From Pseudomonas sp. GM74 (GTDB taxonomy: Bacteria; Pseudomonadota; Gammaproteobacteria; Pseudomonadales; Pseudomonadaceae), in contig NZ_AKJG01000073.1 in assembly GCF_000282455.1 (NCBI RefSeq), positions 1 to 64,000 on the forward strand: a stretch of DNA of 64,000 nucleotides, written 5' to 3'. The position numbers and the translations under genes are program-made. The stretch's first letter is position 1. Each line of letters begins with the position of its first letter. This document shows positions 9,246-17,971 of this stretch, in pieces. Below the pieces are notes generated by a model. The model did not search any database. It was not told the origin of the DNA and worked only from the letters and a program-made list of their open reading frames with translations.

Positions 9246-9411
9246 CCCGGTTCCCCTGTAGCAAGAGGCGCATTTGAGTTCGTACCTGGCCGGATCAGGG
9301 CTGGGGCACACTCTTACTCTGAGCCTATCCTTGCGGCATCGATCCTGCTGCTCCTTTCGTCCGCTTTCATGAGTTCAGTGTGTCTGGCGTCCGACAGTCG
9401 GGCCGAGGTCG

Positions 9412-10626
9412 CTACAGACCACTGAACATGCTGATGATCACGGCATTGACCAGGTCAATGAAAAAGCCGCACACCAGCGGTACGATCAGGAAGGCCTGGT
9501 GCGCCGCGCCGTACTTTTGCGTCACGGTCGACATGTTGACGATGGCCGTCGCCGTGGAGCCGAGGGCAATCCCGCCGAACCCGGAAGCGATCACGCTGGC
9601 TTCGTAGTTGCGCCCCATAAAGCGGAAGACCACAAAATACGTATAGGCGACCGTCAGCAGGATTTGCAGGGTCAACGCGCACAGAATGAACATCAACGCG
9701 CCGTTGAGCTGCCATAGCTGAAGCCCCATCAGGGCCATGGTCAAGAACATGCCCAGGCAGATATCGGAGATCAGCGACAGGCCCAGGCTGGCACCGCTCC
9801 AGGTTTTCAGTCGCTGGTCACCGACAAAGGCCAGCACGAGGTGGTGGATGACGATGCCCGCGAACAGGCAGCTGACAAATTTGGGCAGGGTGATGCCGGC
9901 ATCGACCAGCAGCAGGTTGAGTCCATAGCCGAGCATCAGGGTCAGGTTGAGCCACATCCAGGCCCAGAGCACGTCGTAGTAGTCCAGCGTCTTGCCCGGT
10001 TGTTGCTCGAGAATGCCGACTTCCAGCTCCGCATCCCCGGACGGCGTCAGTTGATAACGGCGAATCAGCTGGTTGGCGATAGGGCCGCCGATGACGCAAG
10101 CGGCAATCAGGCCGACAGTGTTGCTGGCGATGCCCAGTTCGTGGGCGTTACCGATGCCCAGTTTTTCGACGAAAAGCGGTGCCCAGGCCAGGGTGGTGCC
10201 CACCCCACCGGTGAGGGAAATGGAACCCACCATCAAGCCTGCCTTGGGATCAAGCCCAAACGCCTGGGCCACACCCATGCCCAGGGAGTTCTGCAACAGG
10301 ATGAACACGGCGGCGAGTAACAGCAGGATCAGTAGCGGGCGCCCACCCTTGAGCAATTGGCGCATGTCCGACTTCAAGCCAATGCCGGCAAAGAAATAGA
10401 GCAGCAGGGTGTCGCGAACTTGCAGATCGAATTCGATCTGGATATTCAGGCCGAAGTACAGCAAGGACGTCACCGCCGCACAGACGAAGCCGCCGACCAC
10501 CGACTCGGGGATACAGTATTGACGCAGAAAGGTGTTGTGCTGGACGAGGGTCTTGCCGAGGAATAGCAGGAGGATGGCAAGGGTAAAACTCACGAGGCCG
10601 TGAACCTGAAAGAGCTGTGAAGTCAT
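9412..10626 (-). CDS. gltS: Sodium/glutamate symporter GltS
   Basis: 404 aa, the usual GltS length (ESS family). The protein is almost wholly transmembrane: two inverted halves, each with five helices and a re-entrant loop. The re-entrant signatures are visible as SLTGGVGTTLAW near 150 and SGFGGIALGSTATAIVNM near 345, and the N-terminal motif CIPESVVGGF near 40 is characteristic. It imports glutamate with sodium across the inner membrane. It is monocistronic here: 224 bp separate it from the SYLF gene upstream, and the neighbour downstream is the small lipoprotein. Confidence 0.93.
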   Translation of the reverse strand: MTSQLFQVHGLVSFTLAILLLFLGKTLVQHNTFLRQYCIPESVVGGFVCAAVTSLLYFGLNIQIEFDLQVRDTLLLYFFAGIGLKSDMRQLLKGGRPLLILLLLAAVFILLQNSLGMGVAQAFGLDPKAGLMVGSISLTGGVGTTLAWAPLFVEKLGIGNAHELGIASNTVGLIAACVIGGPIANQLIRRYQLTPSGDAELEVGILEQQPGKTLDYYDVLWAWMWLNLTLMLGYGLNLLLVDAGITLPKFVSCLFAGIVIHHLVLAFVGDQRLKTWSGASLGLSLISDICLGMFLTMALMGLQLWQLNGALMFILCALTLQILLTVAYTYFVVFRFMGRNYEASVIASGFGGIALGSTATAIVNMSTVTQKYGAAHQAFLIVPLVCGFFIDLVNAVIISMFSGL

Positions 10627-10850
10627 TTAAGGCCTACCTAAAAACTGGAAAATCATTATCAGGATTCGCTCGTTCAATGTTTAGACCTGTATCAATGAAC
10701 GGTCGAAACAGCCTTGCTCGTCCAGATGGCTTCCCAATCATCAGGTGCGTCTGTGCGCCAGGGGTGAGGACAGCCTAGCCTAAACGGAAAAACCCATCCG
10801 GTTTAGCACAGGCCGCCATCACGCTCCCGATGGCCAGTCAGACGGTGACT

Positions 10851-11411
10851 TCAGCGCTTGATCAGAGAAATCTTCGTTCCCTCGATACTGATCCCCGCCA
10901 TTAATCCTTGCTGGTCGAAGATGAATGCGTAGGCGTCGTCTTTGAGCGTCGAGCTGGACAGGTTCTTCGCAACCCCTTCATCCACCACGACAACCGTTGG
11001 CCCCACACCGATTTCCCAGCCCTTGGTTTTGGCGACATAGTCCACGGCTTTGTCGGTCATCAGGAAAACCGCATAGCCGTACGACTGGGCGCCGGCCTGC
11101 AGCCCCCATGAACCGCTGACGGAGTTGTAGTAGTTCTCGACTTTCGTGCCCTTCATCAAGACGCCTTCACCATAGCTGCCGCCGAACACTAGTCCCGCCT
11201 TGATGATGTTCGGGAAAACCAGCACAGCCTTGGCTTGGTGCGAGATGGTTTCGGAAAATGGATGGGTCTTGTAGAGCGTTTGCAACGCTTGTCGAGCGTC
11301 GGTATTCAGATCCTCGGCGGTGGCCGCTGCGGCATTGTTCAGGAAACCGGCCGATGCCAATGTTGCAATCGCGAGGAAGAACGAGAGGAAGAAGCGCATT
11401 GATTGGGTCAT
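10851..11411 (-). CDS. Lipid-binding SYLF (YSC84) domain protein
   Basis: 186 aa from the ATG at 11411 (MTQSMRFF), followed by a signal peptide ending near NNAAAA. The rest is a SYLF domain: LNTDARQALQTLYKTHP, then KAVLVFPNIIKAGLVFGGSYGEG (split here between 45 and 75), then GLQAGAQSYGYAVFLMTDKA and the end motif GISIEGTKISLI. Bacterial SYLF proteins are periplasmic or envelope-associated; the eukaryotic domain binds phosphoinositides. The biological role in Pseudomonas is not known. It is monocistronic, with its promoter in the long gap before nirB. Confidence 0.88.
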   Translation of the reverse strand: MTQSMRFFLSFFLAIATLASAGFLNNAAAATAEDLNTDARQALQTLYKTHPFSETISHQAKAVLVFPNIIKAGLVFGGSYGEGVLMKGTKVENYYNSVSGSWGLQAGAQSYGYAVFLMTDKAVDYVAKTKGWEIGVGPTVVVVDEGVAKNLSSSTLKDDAYAFIFDQQGLMAGISIEGTKISLIKR

Positions 11412-12113
11412 TTGCGTACTCCGCTGAGGGAGCATGGGATAAGAGCAGCGGCAAGTGCCTGCATCAGGCAGGAATCGAACCCACTGAGGTTATCCGACGC
11501 ACCCTGAAATGTGTGAATTGCAGGCATCGCTTGTGAGTGAAACCGGCCACTGGGCCACTGATCAATTGCGCTGCCATCAGCTGTTGTGACCACGGCGTAA
11601 TGACCGGGTTCGCTGTCAGTTCCGCTTCTGGCCGCCAGTTTCATCTTGCGAAGGATTGAAATGGGTTCCTCACGCGCTCAATGCAGGCAGCAAAAGGCCC
11701 GCGCAATGGCGGGCCTTCTGTTTGGGGTCAAATCCTTTTGTGCTTCCAATCTGCGCCCCGACTTGTGAGCGTTTCGTGAAAAGCATGTCGTAGCAATGAA
11801 AAAAGCCTGGCGTCCGTCGGACTCTCTGTAGATGGGCCAAATCCTTTTGGCTGATCCCATTGTGATGGGTAGATGTGACGACGACATGACAGGGCTGGCA
11901 GGAAAAGCGGACCGCTGTCAGCAACAGGCTTGAGTTCCAACGAGCTGTGGAATCGAACGGTCCATGCACTTTTATAAAGCGCCATGGGCAACAACGTGCA
12001 CCAGTCGGAAGCGCCGCAAAACGCTTTCGCCTGCGTCAGTTCCAGCGTCGTGACAATCCCCCCAGGCTCAAGAGTCAGTGTTTCCAGATAGTTGAAGTCT
12101 CTCTGTCGCAGGC
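11412..12113. other. 700-bp gap upstream of nirBD; no gene recognised
   Basis: Several short frames occur on both strands but none has a ribosome site, codon bias or a recognisable product. The stretch holds one strong hairpin terminator (11694-11719). The right-hand end merges with the sigma-54 promoter of nirB. Confidence 0.5.
11694..11719. terminator. Bidirectional-looking hairpin terminator
   Basis: Stem AAGGCCCGC / GCGGGCCTT with loop GCAATG, followed on the plus strand by CTGTTT and on the minus strand by TTGCTG. No convincing gene ends at it on either side, so it may belong to an unrecognised short transcript. Confidence 0.6.
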
Positions 12114-12130
12114 TGGCACAAAGGCTGCAA
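12114..12130 (+). promoter_or_regulatory. Sigma-54 promoter of nirBD
   Basis: TGGCAC-AAAGG-CTGCAA: the -24 GG (12115-12116) and -12 GC (12127-12128) are exactly 10 bp apart, the invariant spacing for RpoN promoters. Transcription would start near 12140, giving a leader of about 210 nt. Control by NtrC under nitrogen limitation is expected from known Pseudomonas nitrate-assimilation genes. Confidence 0.75.
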
Positions 12131-12226
12131 GGTTGACATCAGGTCCACCTGGAACGCATTTGTGTGGACAGCCCCCTCGGTCAACGACGATCGATTGGCC
12201 GGACAGGTCGTGGGCAACATCGGTGG

Positions 12227-12280
12227 ATCAGGCATAGATGCCTGGTTTCAACACCGCAAAAGAACAGGCAAAGACGCCTG
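12227..12280 (+). promoter_or_regulatory. Dual-hairpin ANTAR-protein binding leader (NasT-type) of nirBD
   Basis: Two small hairpins have the same stem: CAGGC-ATAGAT-GCCTG at 12229-12244 (extendable to 12227-12246) and CAGGC-AAAGAC-GCCTG at 12265-12280. Both loops are six bases with A at position 1 and G at position 4, the hallmark of RNA targets of ANTAR antiterminators such as NasR and NasT. The 3' arm of the second hairpin is also the 5' arm of the intrinsic terminator that follows, so protein binding to the pair would exclude the terminator. This is the nitrate/nitrite-responsive NasS-NasT switch as known in Pseudomonas and Azotobacter. Confidence 0.85.
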
Positions 12281-12311
12281 GAACCGCAAGGTTTCAGGCG
12301 TTTTTTTTTTG
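12275..12311 (+). terminator. Leader terminator controlling nirBD
   Basis: Eleven-base-pair stem CGCCTGGAACC / GGTTTCAGGCG (one G-T pair) with a GCAA tetraloop, followed by ten T residues. It lies 40 bp before the nirB start and after its promoter, so without antitermination it should block the operon. Confidence 0.9.
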
Positions 12312-12349
12312 CTTTCAAAACCGTGATGGGCTCGGGCTGGGTGCTTTCT

Positions 12350-14911
12350 ATGAATTCCAATGTTGCCACGTTGAACAAGATGCAAACGCTGATCGTGATC
12401 GGTAATGGCATGGTCGGACATCATTGTGTCGAACAGTTGATCGAGCGGGGGGCGCTTGACCAATACCGGCTGCACGTCTTCAGTGAGGAGCCGATGCGTG
12501 CCTATGACCGTGTGCATCTTTCCGAGTACTTCTGCGGTCGTGATGCCGAGTCGCTGGCGCTGTCCGATGCGTCGCTGTACCAGACGCCCGGCGTTACGCT
12601 GCATTTGGGTGTGCCGGTATTGGAGATCGACCGCGTCCGTCGCCAGGTGGTCACTTCGCAAGGTTGCGTCACGTATGACAAATTGGTCCTGGCCACCGGG
12701 TCTTATCCGTTCGTTCCGCCAATCGAAGGCGCCGAAGGTGAATCGCGCCTGGTCTATCGCACCCTGGAAGACCTCGATGCCATTCGGGCAGCCGCGACCA
12801 ATGCCCGGCGCGGCGTGGTGGTCGGCGGTGGCTTGCTGGGGCTGGAAGCGGCGAACGCGTTGAAGAGCCTGGGCCTTGAAGCCCACGTGGTGGAATTCGC
12901 GCCGCGCTTGATGCCGGTACAACTCGATGACCTCGGTGGCCAGGCGCTCAAGGCGCAGATCGAACGATTGGGCGTCGGTGTACACCTGTCCCGCGCCACT
13001 CAATCGATCAGTGCGGGCGAGCAGTACCGCTATCGCATGAATTTCGCCAATGACGAATTCCTCGAAACCGACCTGATCGTGTTTTCCGCCGGTATCCGCG
13101 CTCAGGACGCGCTGGCTCGCCAATGCGCGCTGGAGATCGGTCCGCGCGGTGGCGTGGTGATCGACGACACGTGCCTCAGTTGCGACCCGAACATCTACGC
13201 CATCGGTGAGTGCGCTTCATGGAACGGCAGCCTGTTCGGCCTGGTCGCGCCGGGCTACCAGATGGCGCGTAGCGTCGCGACCCGTCTGTGCAACGAAGTC
13301 GCCGAGCCGTTCACCGGTGCCGACATGTCGACCAAGCTCAAGCTGCTGGGGGTGGATGTCGGCTCCATCGGCGACGCCCACGGCAACACCCCGGGCGCGC
13401 GCAGCTATCAATTCATCGACGAATCCAGCGCCAGCTATCGCCGCCTGGTGGTGGATGCAGGTGGCAAACACGTACTCGGTGCAGTGCTGGTCGGTGACAA
13501 CAGCTACTACGACACCTTGCTGCAATACATGCAGAACGGCATCGCCTTGCCAGCAGAACCCGCCGGCCTGATTCTGCCGTCCTCCGAAGGCGCGCCGACC
13601 CTGGGCCCGGGGGCGCTGCCCGAATCGGCCACGGTGTGCTCCTGTCATAACGTCACCAAGGGTTCCATCTGTTCGGCCATCGACGGCGGCTGCACCGACC
13701 TGGGCCAACTCAAGTCGCAGACCAAGGCCTGCACAGGCTGCGGCGGTTGCGCCGGCCTGCTCAAGCAAGTGTTCGAGCATGAGTTGATTGCCCGTGGCGT
13801 CAGTGTCGACAAGAGCCTGTGCGAACACTTCACCTACACCCGCCAGGAGCTTTATGCGCTGGTACGTGTAGAGGGTGTGATCACCTTCGACGAGCTGTTG
13901 GCCAGGCATGGCCGTGGCCACACCGGTTGCGACGTCTGCAAACCGGCGGTGGGCTCGATCCTCGCGTCGTGCTGGAACCAGCCGATCATGGACACGTCGC
14001 TGGTGCCGTTGCAGGACACCAACGACACCTTCATGGCCAACATGCAGAAAAACGGCACCTACTCGGTGGTGCCACGCATCGCCGGGGGCGAGATCACCGC
14101 CGACAAGCTGATCGCGATTGGCGTGGTGGCAAAGAAATATGACCTCTACACCAAAATCACCGGCGGGCAGCGCATTGACCTGTTCGGCGCTCAATTGCAT
14201 CAGTTGCCGGACATCTGGGCCGAACTGATTGCAGCGGGTTTCGAAACCGGACACGCCTATGGCAAATCGACCCGCACGGTGAAGTCCTGCGTCGGCAGCA
14301 CCTGGTGCCGATACGGCGTACAGGACAGCGTGCAAATGGCCCTGACCCTTGAGGATCGCTACAAGGGCCTGCGCTCGCCGCACAAGCTCAAGTTCGCGGT
14401 CTCCGGTTGCACCCGTGAGTGCGCCGAGGCGCAGAGCAAGGACGTGGGCGTGATCGCCACCGAGAAAGGCTGGAACCTCTATGTGTGCGGTAACGGCGGC
14501 ATGCGCCCACGCCACGCCGAACTGTTCGCCACTGACCTCGATGACGCCACCCTGATTCGCTACATCGACCGGTTCCTGATGTTCTACATCCGCACCGCCG
14601 ACAAGTTGCAGCGCACCTCGGTCTGGCGCGAGAGCCTGGAGGGCGGCCTGGATTACCTCAAGGACGTGGTCATCAACGACAGCCTGGGGCTTGGCCTTGA
14701 ACTCGAATCGCAGATGCAACTGGTGGTCAATCGCTACGAATGCGAATGGGCCAACGCCCTGAAAGACCCGGAAAAGCTCAAGCGCTTCCGCACCTTCGTC
14801 AACGATCAACGCCCGGATCCGGACATCCATTTTGTCCAGGAACGCGGTCAGCGGCGGCCGATCATGGCCTCTGAACTCCACCTTATCCCTGTCAATGAGG
14901 AGATTGTCTGA
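12350..14911 (+). CDS. nirB: Assimilatory nitrite reductase (NADH), large subunit NirB
   Basis: 853 aa, the normal NirB size. It reduces nitrite to ammonium in the cytoplasm with NADH. Domains in order: FAD/NADH-binding reductase (IVIGNGMVGHHC near 18, VVGGGLLGLEAA near 160); one or two BFD-like [2Fe-2S] segments (CSCHNVTKGSICSAI near 430 and CTGCGGC near 463); and a C-terminal siroheme/[4Fe-4S] sulfite-nitrite reductase domain with cysteines in CVGSTWC (about 648) and SGCTREC (about 682). The ATG at 12350 (MNSNVATLNK) is taken as the start although its ribosome site is weak; a second candidate is at 12380. Expression is controlled by the sigma-54 promoter and ANTAR leader directly upstream. 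It overlaps nirD by one base. Confidence 0.93.
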   Translation: MNSNVATLNKMQTLIVIGNGMVGHHCVEQLIERGALDQYRLHVFSEEPMRAYDRVHLSEYFCGRDAESLALSDASLYQTPGVTLHLGVPVLEIDRVRRQVVTSQGCVTYDKLVLATGSYPFVPPIEGAEGESRLVYRTLEDLDAIRAAATNARRGVVVGGGLLGLEAANALKSLGLEAHVVEFAPRLMPVQLDDLGGQALKAQIERLGVGVHLSRATQSISAGEQYRYRMNFANDEFLETDLIVFSAGIRAQDALARQCALEIGPRGGVVIDDTCLSCDPNIYAIGECASWNGSLFGLVAPGYQMARSVATRLCNEVAEPFTGADMSTKLKLLGVDVGSIGDAHGNTPGARSYQFIDESSASYRRLVVDAGGKHVLGAVLVGDNSYYDTLLQYMQNGIALPAEPAGLILPSSEGAPTLGPGALPESATVCSCHNVTKGSICSAIDGGCTDLGQLKSQTKACTGCGGCAGLLKQVFEHELIARGVSVDKSLCEHFTYTRQELYALVRVEGVITFDELLARHGRGHTGCDVCKPAVGSILASCWNQPIMDTSLVPLQDTNDTFMANMQKNGTYSVVPRIAGGEITADKLIAIGVVAKKYDLYTKITGGQRIDLFGAQLHQLPDIWAELIAAGFETGHAYGKSTRTVKSCVGSTWCRYGVQDSVQMALTLEDRYKGLRSPHKLKFAVSGCTRECAEAQSKDVGVIATEKGWNLYVCGNGGMRPRHAELFATDLDDATLIRYIDRFLMFYIRTADKLQRTSVWRESLEGGLDYLKDVVINDSLGLGLELESQMQLVVNRYECEWANALKDPEKLKRFRTFVNDQRPDPDIHFVQERGQRRPIMASELHLIPVNEEIV

Positions 14912-15297
14912 TGAGCCAGTCCGATACCCAGCGCGCCTATTCCAGTTCGTCCCTGGTCAATCCCGATGCCTGGCAAGCGGTGTGCAGCCAGGAGGATCTG
15001 GTGAGTAACTCCGGTGTCGTCGTCTGGCTCGACGGTGCACAAGTGGCGCTGTTCTACCTGCCGGCTGCCGAGGGCAAGACCCTCTATGCCATCGATAATC
15101 ATGACCCGCAATCCGGGGCGAATGTCATCGGTCGCGGGCTGATCGGCAGTATCAAGGGCGATCTGGTGATTGCCTCGCCACTCTACAAACAGCATTTCCG
15201 CCTTGAGGACGGCAGTTGCCTGGAATACCCGCAGCAGCGCCTGCGGGTCTGGCCGGTGCGGCTCAATGGAGGCCAGGTGGAGGTCGCGGTGGCCTGA
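14911..15297 (+). CDS. nirD: Nitrite reductase small subunit NirD
   Basis: 128 aa. A Rieske-fold protein of the NirD type: WQAVCSQEDLVSNSGVVVWL near the N-terminus, ALFYLP, then LIGSIKGDLVIASPLYKQHF. The Cys/His ligands of true Rieske proteins are absent, as is usual for NirD. It partners NirB in NADH-dependent nitrite reduction. The start ATG shares its A with the nirB TGA stop, indicating translational coupling. The nitrate reductase gene (nasA) that commonly follows in Pseudomonas is not next to it here; a CBS-domain gene follows instead. Confidence 0.92.
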   Translation: MSQSDTQRAYSSSSLVNPDAWQAVCSQEDLVSNSGVVVWLDGAQVALFYLPAAEGKTLYAIDNHDPQSGANVIGRGLIGSIKGDLVIASPLYKQHFRLEDGSCLEYPQQRLRVWPVRLNGGQVEVAVA

Positions 15298-15398
15298 CCA
15301 CATGGATTTCGACGGGGTCTGAACGCTCATTCAATCAATGATTCATGCCTGGCTCCGGCGGAGTCGATGATCAATGACAAACAGTATCGGAGGCTTGT

Positions 15399-15839
15399 AT
15401 GAAAACAGCTGCGCAACTGCTCAAGCTCAAGGCCGTGCAGAACCGTCGGGTGCATAGCATCGCGCCAGACCAGACGGTGCTAGACGCGTTGAGAATGATG
15501 GCGGAAAAAAATGTCGGTGCCCTACCGGTCATGGAGGAGGGGCAGGTGGTCGGCGTTATCAGCGAACGCGACTATGCGCGCAAGGTCGTTCTGCAGGGGC
15601 GCTCCTCGGTCGGTACGCCGGTCCGGGCCATCATGAGCGCGCCGGTCGTGACAGCAGACAGTCAGCAGAGCATCGAGCGTTGCATGGCGGTCATGACCGA
15701 CAGTCATCTGCGCCATCTACCGGTGGTGGAGGGCGACCAACTGATCGGCCTGTTGTCGATTGGTGATCTGGTCAAAGAAGCCATCGTCGAGCAGACCGAG
15801 CTGATTCGGCAACTGGAACATTACATTCGCGGCCATTAA
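15399..15839 (+). CDS. CBS-domain protein
   Basis: 146 aa made of two CBS domains and little else (about residues 10-65 and 78-135): DALRMMAEKNVGALPVMEEG then GVISERDYARKVVL, and MAVMTDSHLRHLPVVEGDQL then GLLSIGDLVKEAI. Stand-alone CBS pairs bind adenine nucleotides or other adenosyl ligands and act as sensors; the partner here is not known. A GGAGG site precedes the ATG. It lies 101 bp after nirD and is probably a separate transcription unit. Confidence 0.88.
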   Translation: MKTAAQLLKLKAVQNRRVHSIAPDQTVLDALRMMAEKNVGALPVMEEGQVVGVISERDYARKVVLQGRSSVGTPVRAIMSAPVVTADSQQSIERCMAVMTDSHLRHLPVVEGDQLIGLLSIGDLVKEAIVEQTELIRQLEHYIRGH

Positions 15840-15925
15840 AACGACCGGGGCAGGGTGGATCACCTCCGGTGTAAACTAAACACGGTGCAGCATGCATTGA
15901 AAAACGCCGCACGTGGAGGTGAGCC

Positions 15926-16447
15926 ATGCGCTCAATGACCGTTTACTCCTCGATCGCACTGCTGGTGCTATTTATGGTGCCACTTGCCACCGCAGCGACT
16001 TCGGTCGAAGTCGTCTTCAAGAACCCCGAAAAATTCAGCGATGCCAGCCTTGATAGTCCGGGCTATGAACGTGGTGCCGATCCTTATGTCATGAAAGAGC
16101 TGCGTAGCTACATCCAGAAACTTGGCGAGCGGTACCTGCCACCCGGTCAGCAGCTGCAAATTGAAATACGCAACATCGACCTGGCCGGTCGCTATGAACC
16201 CTGGAGGCTCAATGCCTATGAGGTGCGCTATATGCGCGACATCACCTGGCCGAGCATCGATCTACATTACGTGCTCAAACAAAACGGCCAGATCGTAAGC
16301 CAGGCCGACGCCAGGCTCATCGATCAGCTCTACCTCCAGCGCCCGGGGCGCGCCAACAGAAGTGACAGGCTCTACTCCGAGAAGGCCATGCTTTCGGACT
16401 GGTTCCACAGACAATTTGCCGGGCAACATCAGAGCGGGTTGAAGTGA
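15926..16447 (+). CDS. DUF3016 periplasmic protein
   Basis: 173 aa with a cleavable signal peptide (SSIALLVLFMVPLATAATS). The mature part matches the DUF3016 pattern: VEVVFKNPEKFSDASLDSPG, then ERYLPPGQQLQIEIRNIDLA and the aromatic block DITWPSIDLHYVL, ending with MLSDWFHRQF. GGAGG lies seven bases before the ATG. Function unknown; such proteins are common as single genes in gammaproteobacteria. Confidence 0.85.
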   Translation: MRSMTVYSSIALLVLFMVPLATAATSVEVVFKNPEKFSDASLDSPGYERGADPYVMKELRSYIQKLGERYLPPGQQLQIEIRNIDLAGRYEPWRLNAYEVRYMRDITWPSIDLHYVLKQNGQIVSQADARLIDQLYLQRPGRANRSDRLYSEKAMLSDWFHRQFAGQHQSGLK

Positions 16448-16513
16448 ACCCTCGCGAAAGGCAGCCTCCCAAAGCGGTCACTTGAAAAAGTATCAGGCAA
16501 GCCCTGACAGGAC

Positions 16514-17410
16514 TCAGGCGCCTTCAGCACCCACTTGCAAGGCTTGCATCAATCTTCGAACGACGTGGGCTTCGACAGCGCCTTCACTGGCGCCCGTCTC
16601 AAAACCAGCGCAACAAGCTGATGCGTTGCCATCGCAGATACGGTAAACGGCAATGACACTGCCAGGCCCGCAGCCTGTGTGTCCGCATAGGGTAAAGCCA
16701 CCTTCAATCTCGCCCTGCATCAAACCAAGGCCATATCCCGGTGTAATCCATGGGCGTCCTGGAATCGGGCCGCCCAATGTTTTTGCTGTCTGCATTTCCT
16801 GAAGCAAGCCTGGGGGGAGGAGGTGTCCGGCGAGAAGTCGATCCAGCAATAGCGCTGCTTGCGAAATTGGGCCGATCAGCAAGCCGTGATATACCCAGGC
16901 GGGGTCATAATTTGATGTGTTTCCAAGGTGGGAATCTTGTAAGTCTGCTCGCGCTTTAGCGAAGCGAACGCTCGACAGACCCAAAGGCATCAGTGCGCGT
17001 CGACTCACTGCCTCTTCAAGCGCCAGATCAGTCACCCGTTCAATAAGCCTGCCTATGAGAAAGTAACCAACATTCGAGTAACGCCATCCGGTTCCGGGGC
17101 TATATCGAAGCCGGGCACCATCAAGGCGTTGCATCATTTCAGCTGCCGACCAAGCTGCCTCGTTGTTAGCGACGGCGGCGTGATAATCCGCAAGTTCGCC
17201 ATAATCGGCGAGGCCTGCCTCATGCCGCAGTAGCTGGCGCAACGTGAAAGGTTGGTCAAGGATCGGGTCATCCAGTCCGACCAGCCCATCCCGCACCAAT
17301 GATAGGGCCGTCGCGGCCAAGGCTGTTTTCGTAAAGCTCCACCATGGGGCCATCAGTTCCGATCGGTCAGCCGTTAGTGACTGACCATTCAATACAAGTG
17401 TACTCAGCAT
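16514..17410 (-). CDS. Serine hydrolase of the beta-lactamase/penicillin-binding (class C-like) fold
   Basis: 298 aa, rather short for this family and without a signal peptide, so cytoplasmic. The three active-site elements are visible: SFTK (Ser-x-x-Lys) near residue 25, YSN in WRYSNVGYFLIG near 111, and HTG in LCGHTGCGPG near 245. LRQLLRHEAGLADYGEL near 57 is the usual class C landmark. Enzymes of this type hydrolyse esters, D-amino-acid peptides or beta-lactams; resistance is not implied. The start at 17410 follows GGGAAG. The gene ends before the IS21-like end described next, so it is the last ordinary gene on that side. Confidence 0.85.
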   Translation of the reverse strand: MLSTLVLNGQSLTADRSELMAPWWSFTKTALAATALSLVRDGLVGLDDPILDQPFTLRQLLRHEAGLADYGELADYHAAVANNEAAWSAAEMMQRLDGARLRYSPGTGWRYSNVGYFLIGRLIERVTDLALEEAVSRRALMPLGLSSVRFAKARADLQDSHLGNTSNYDPAWVYHGLLIGPISQAALLLDRLLAGHLLPPGLLQEMQTAKTLGGPIPGRPWITPGYGLGLMQGEIEGGFTLCGHTGCGPGSVIAVYRICDGNASACCAGFETGASEGAVEAHVVRRLMQALQVGAEGA

Positions 17411-17971
17411 TGACTTCCCTGGAATTTTGAACGGATCGACAGCTCAACAAGATATCCCATTCAACTTTATCCTGAGACTGTTGGGCCTGTTGTACTCTTT
17501 GAACGGCTGCTATTGGCCGTTCTCTGCCGGTCATTGCCACGAAGCATGCTGGTCAAATCCGATGCAATTGGTGGTCAGAACGAATGCAAATGACTGGTCA
17601 GGTCGAATGCAAACGGGTAGTCAAAGTGGAGTGCAATTTCGCACTCACCGTAGACAAGTGGCGTTTAGATCCTATTGCAGGGCCTCCAAGTCGGCGTTGG
17701 CCTGCGCCAGGCGGTTGGCGGCAAGTTGCAGGTTTGGAGTGTGATGGCGAATGGCTTGCTCCTAAGCGTGGTGCTAAGCGACCCGGGCCAAACTCAGGAA
17801 CTGCGATTCTTCTCTCCCTACCCGGCAGTCTCTATTGGCGGCCCTACTCAAGACATCAGCAGCATCGCTAGCCAGTTAAGAAAAAATAGGGATAATTGCA
17901 AGGAGTTAATATTTTCTTGATGTGCTAAAGAAAATATCCGAGGCAAGAACAAGAAATTAAGGATTTGCGCC
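17411..17971. other. Gap before the Fic gene with IS21-like end and no clear gene
   Basis: 560 bp. The part 17550-17640 is an array of near-identical 22-23-bp units (listed separately). The part 17640-17920 has short open frames on both strands, including a minus-strand segment reading LQLAANRLAQANADLEALQ that could be a fragment of a coiled-coil protein, but nothing complete. Base composition turns AT-rich just before the Fic start. Confidence 0.5.
17550..17640 (+). repeat. Tandem 22-23-bp repeats resembling an IS21-family terminus
   Basis: Four units start at 17550, 17572, 17595 and 17618 with the core TGGTCA-N(5)-GAATGCAA: TGGTCAAATCCGATGCAA, TGGTCAGAACGAATGCAA, TGGTCAGGTCGAATGCAA and TAGTCAAAGTGGAGTGCAA. 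Multiple short direct repeats at each end are typical of IS21-family elements, where they bind the transposase. The inverted partner is at 19715-19771. Confidence 0.7.

Noticed and set aside
11408..11644. Minus-strand 78-codon frame upstream of the SYLF gene
   Set aside because: No ribosome site, no similarity I can recognise, and it overlaps the SYLF start.
13217..14881. Long minus-strand open frame over nirB
   Set aside because: Antisense of the siroheme and reductase domains of nirB, with low-complexity composition and no start site.
16514..17410. Beta-lactam resistance gene
   Set aside because: The motifs are of the general serine-hydrolase group, the protein is short and has no signal peptide, so periplasmic beta-lactamase action is unlikely.
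17550..17640. Could the 22-23-bp repeats be a small CRISPR array?
   Set aside because: There is no constant repeat with unique spacers: the whole 22-23-bp unit repeats with base changes, there are no cas genes, and an inverted copy exists at 19715-19771.
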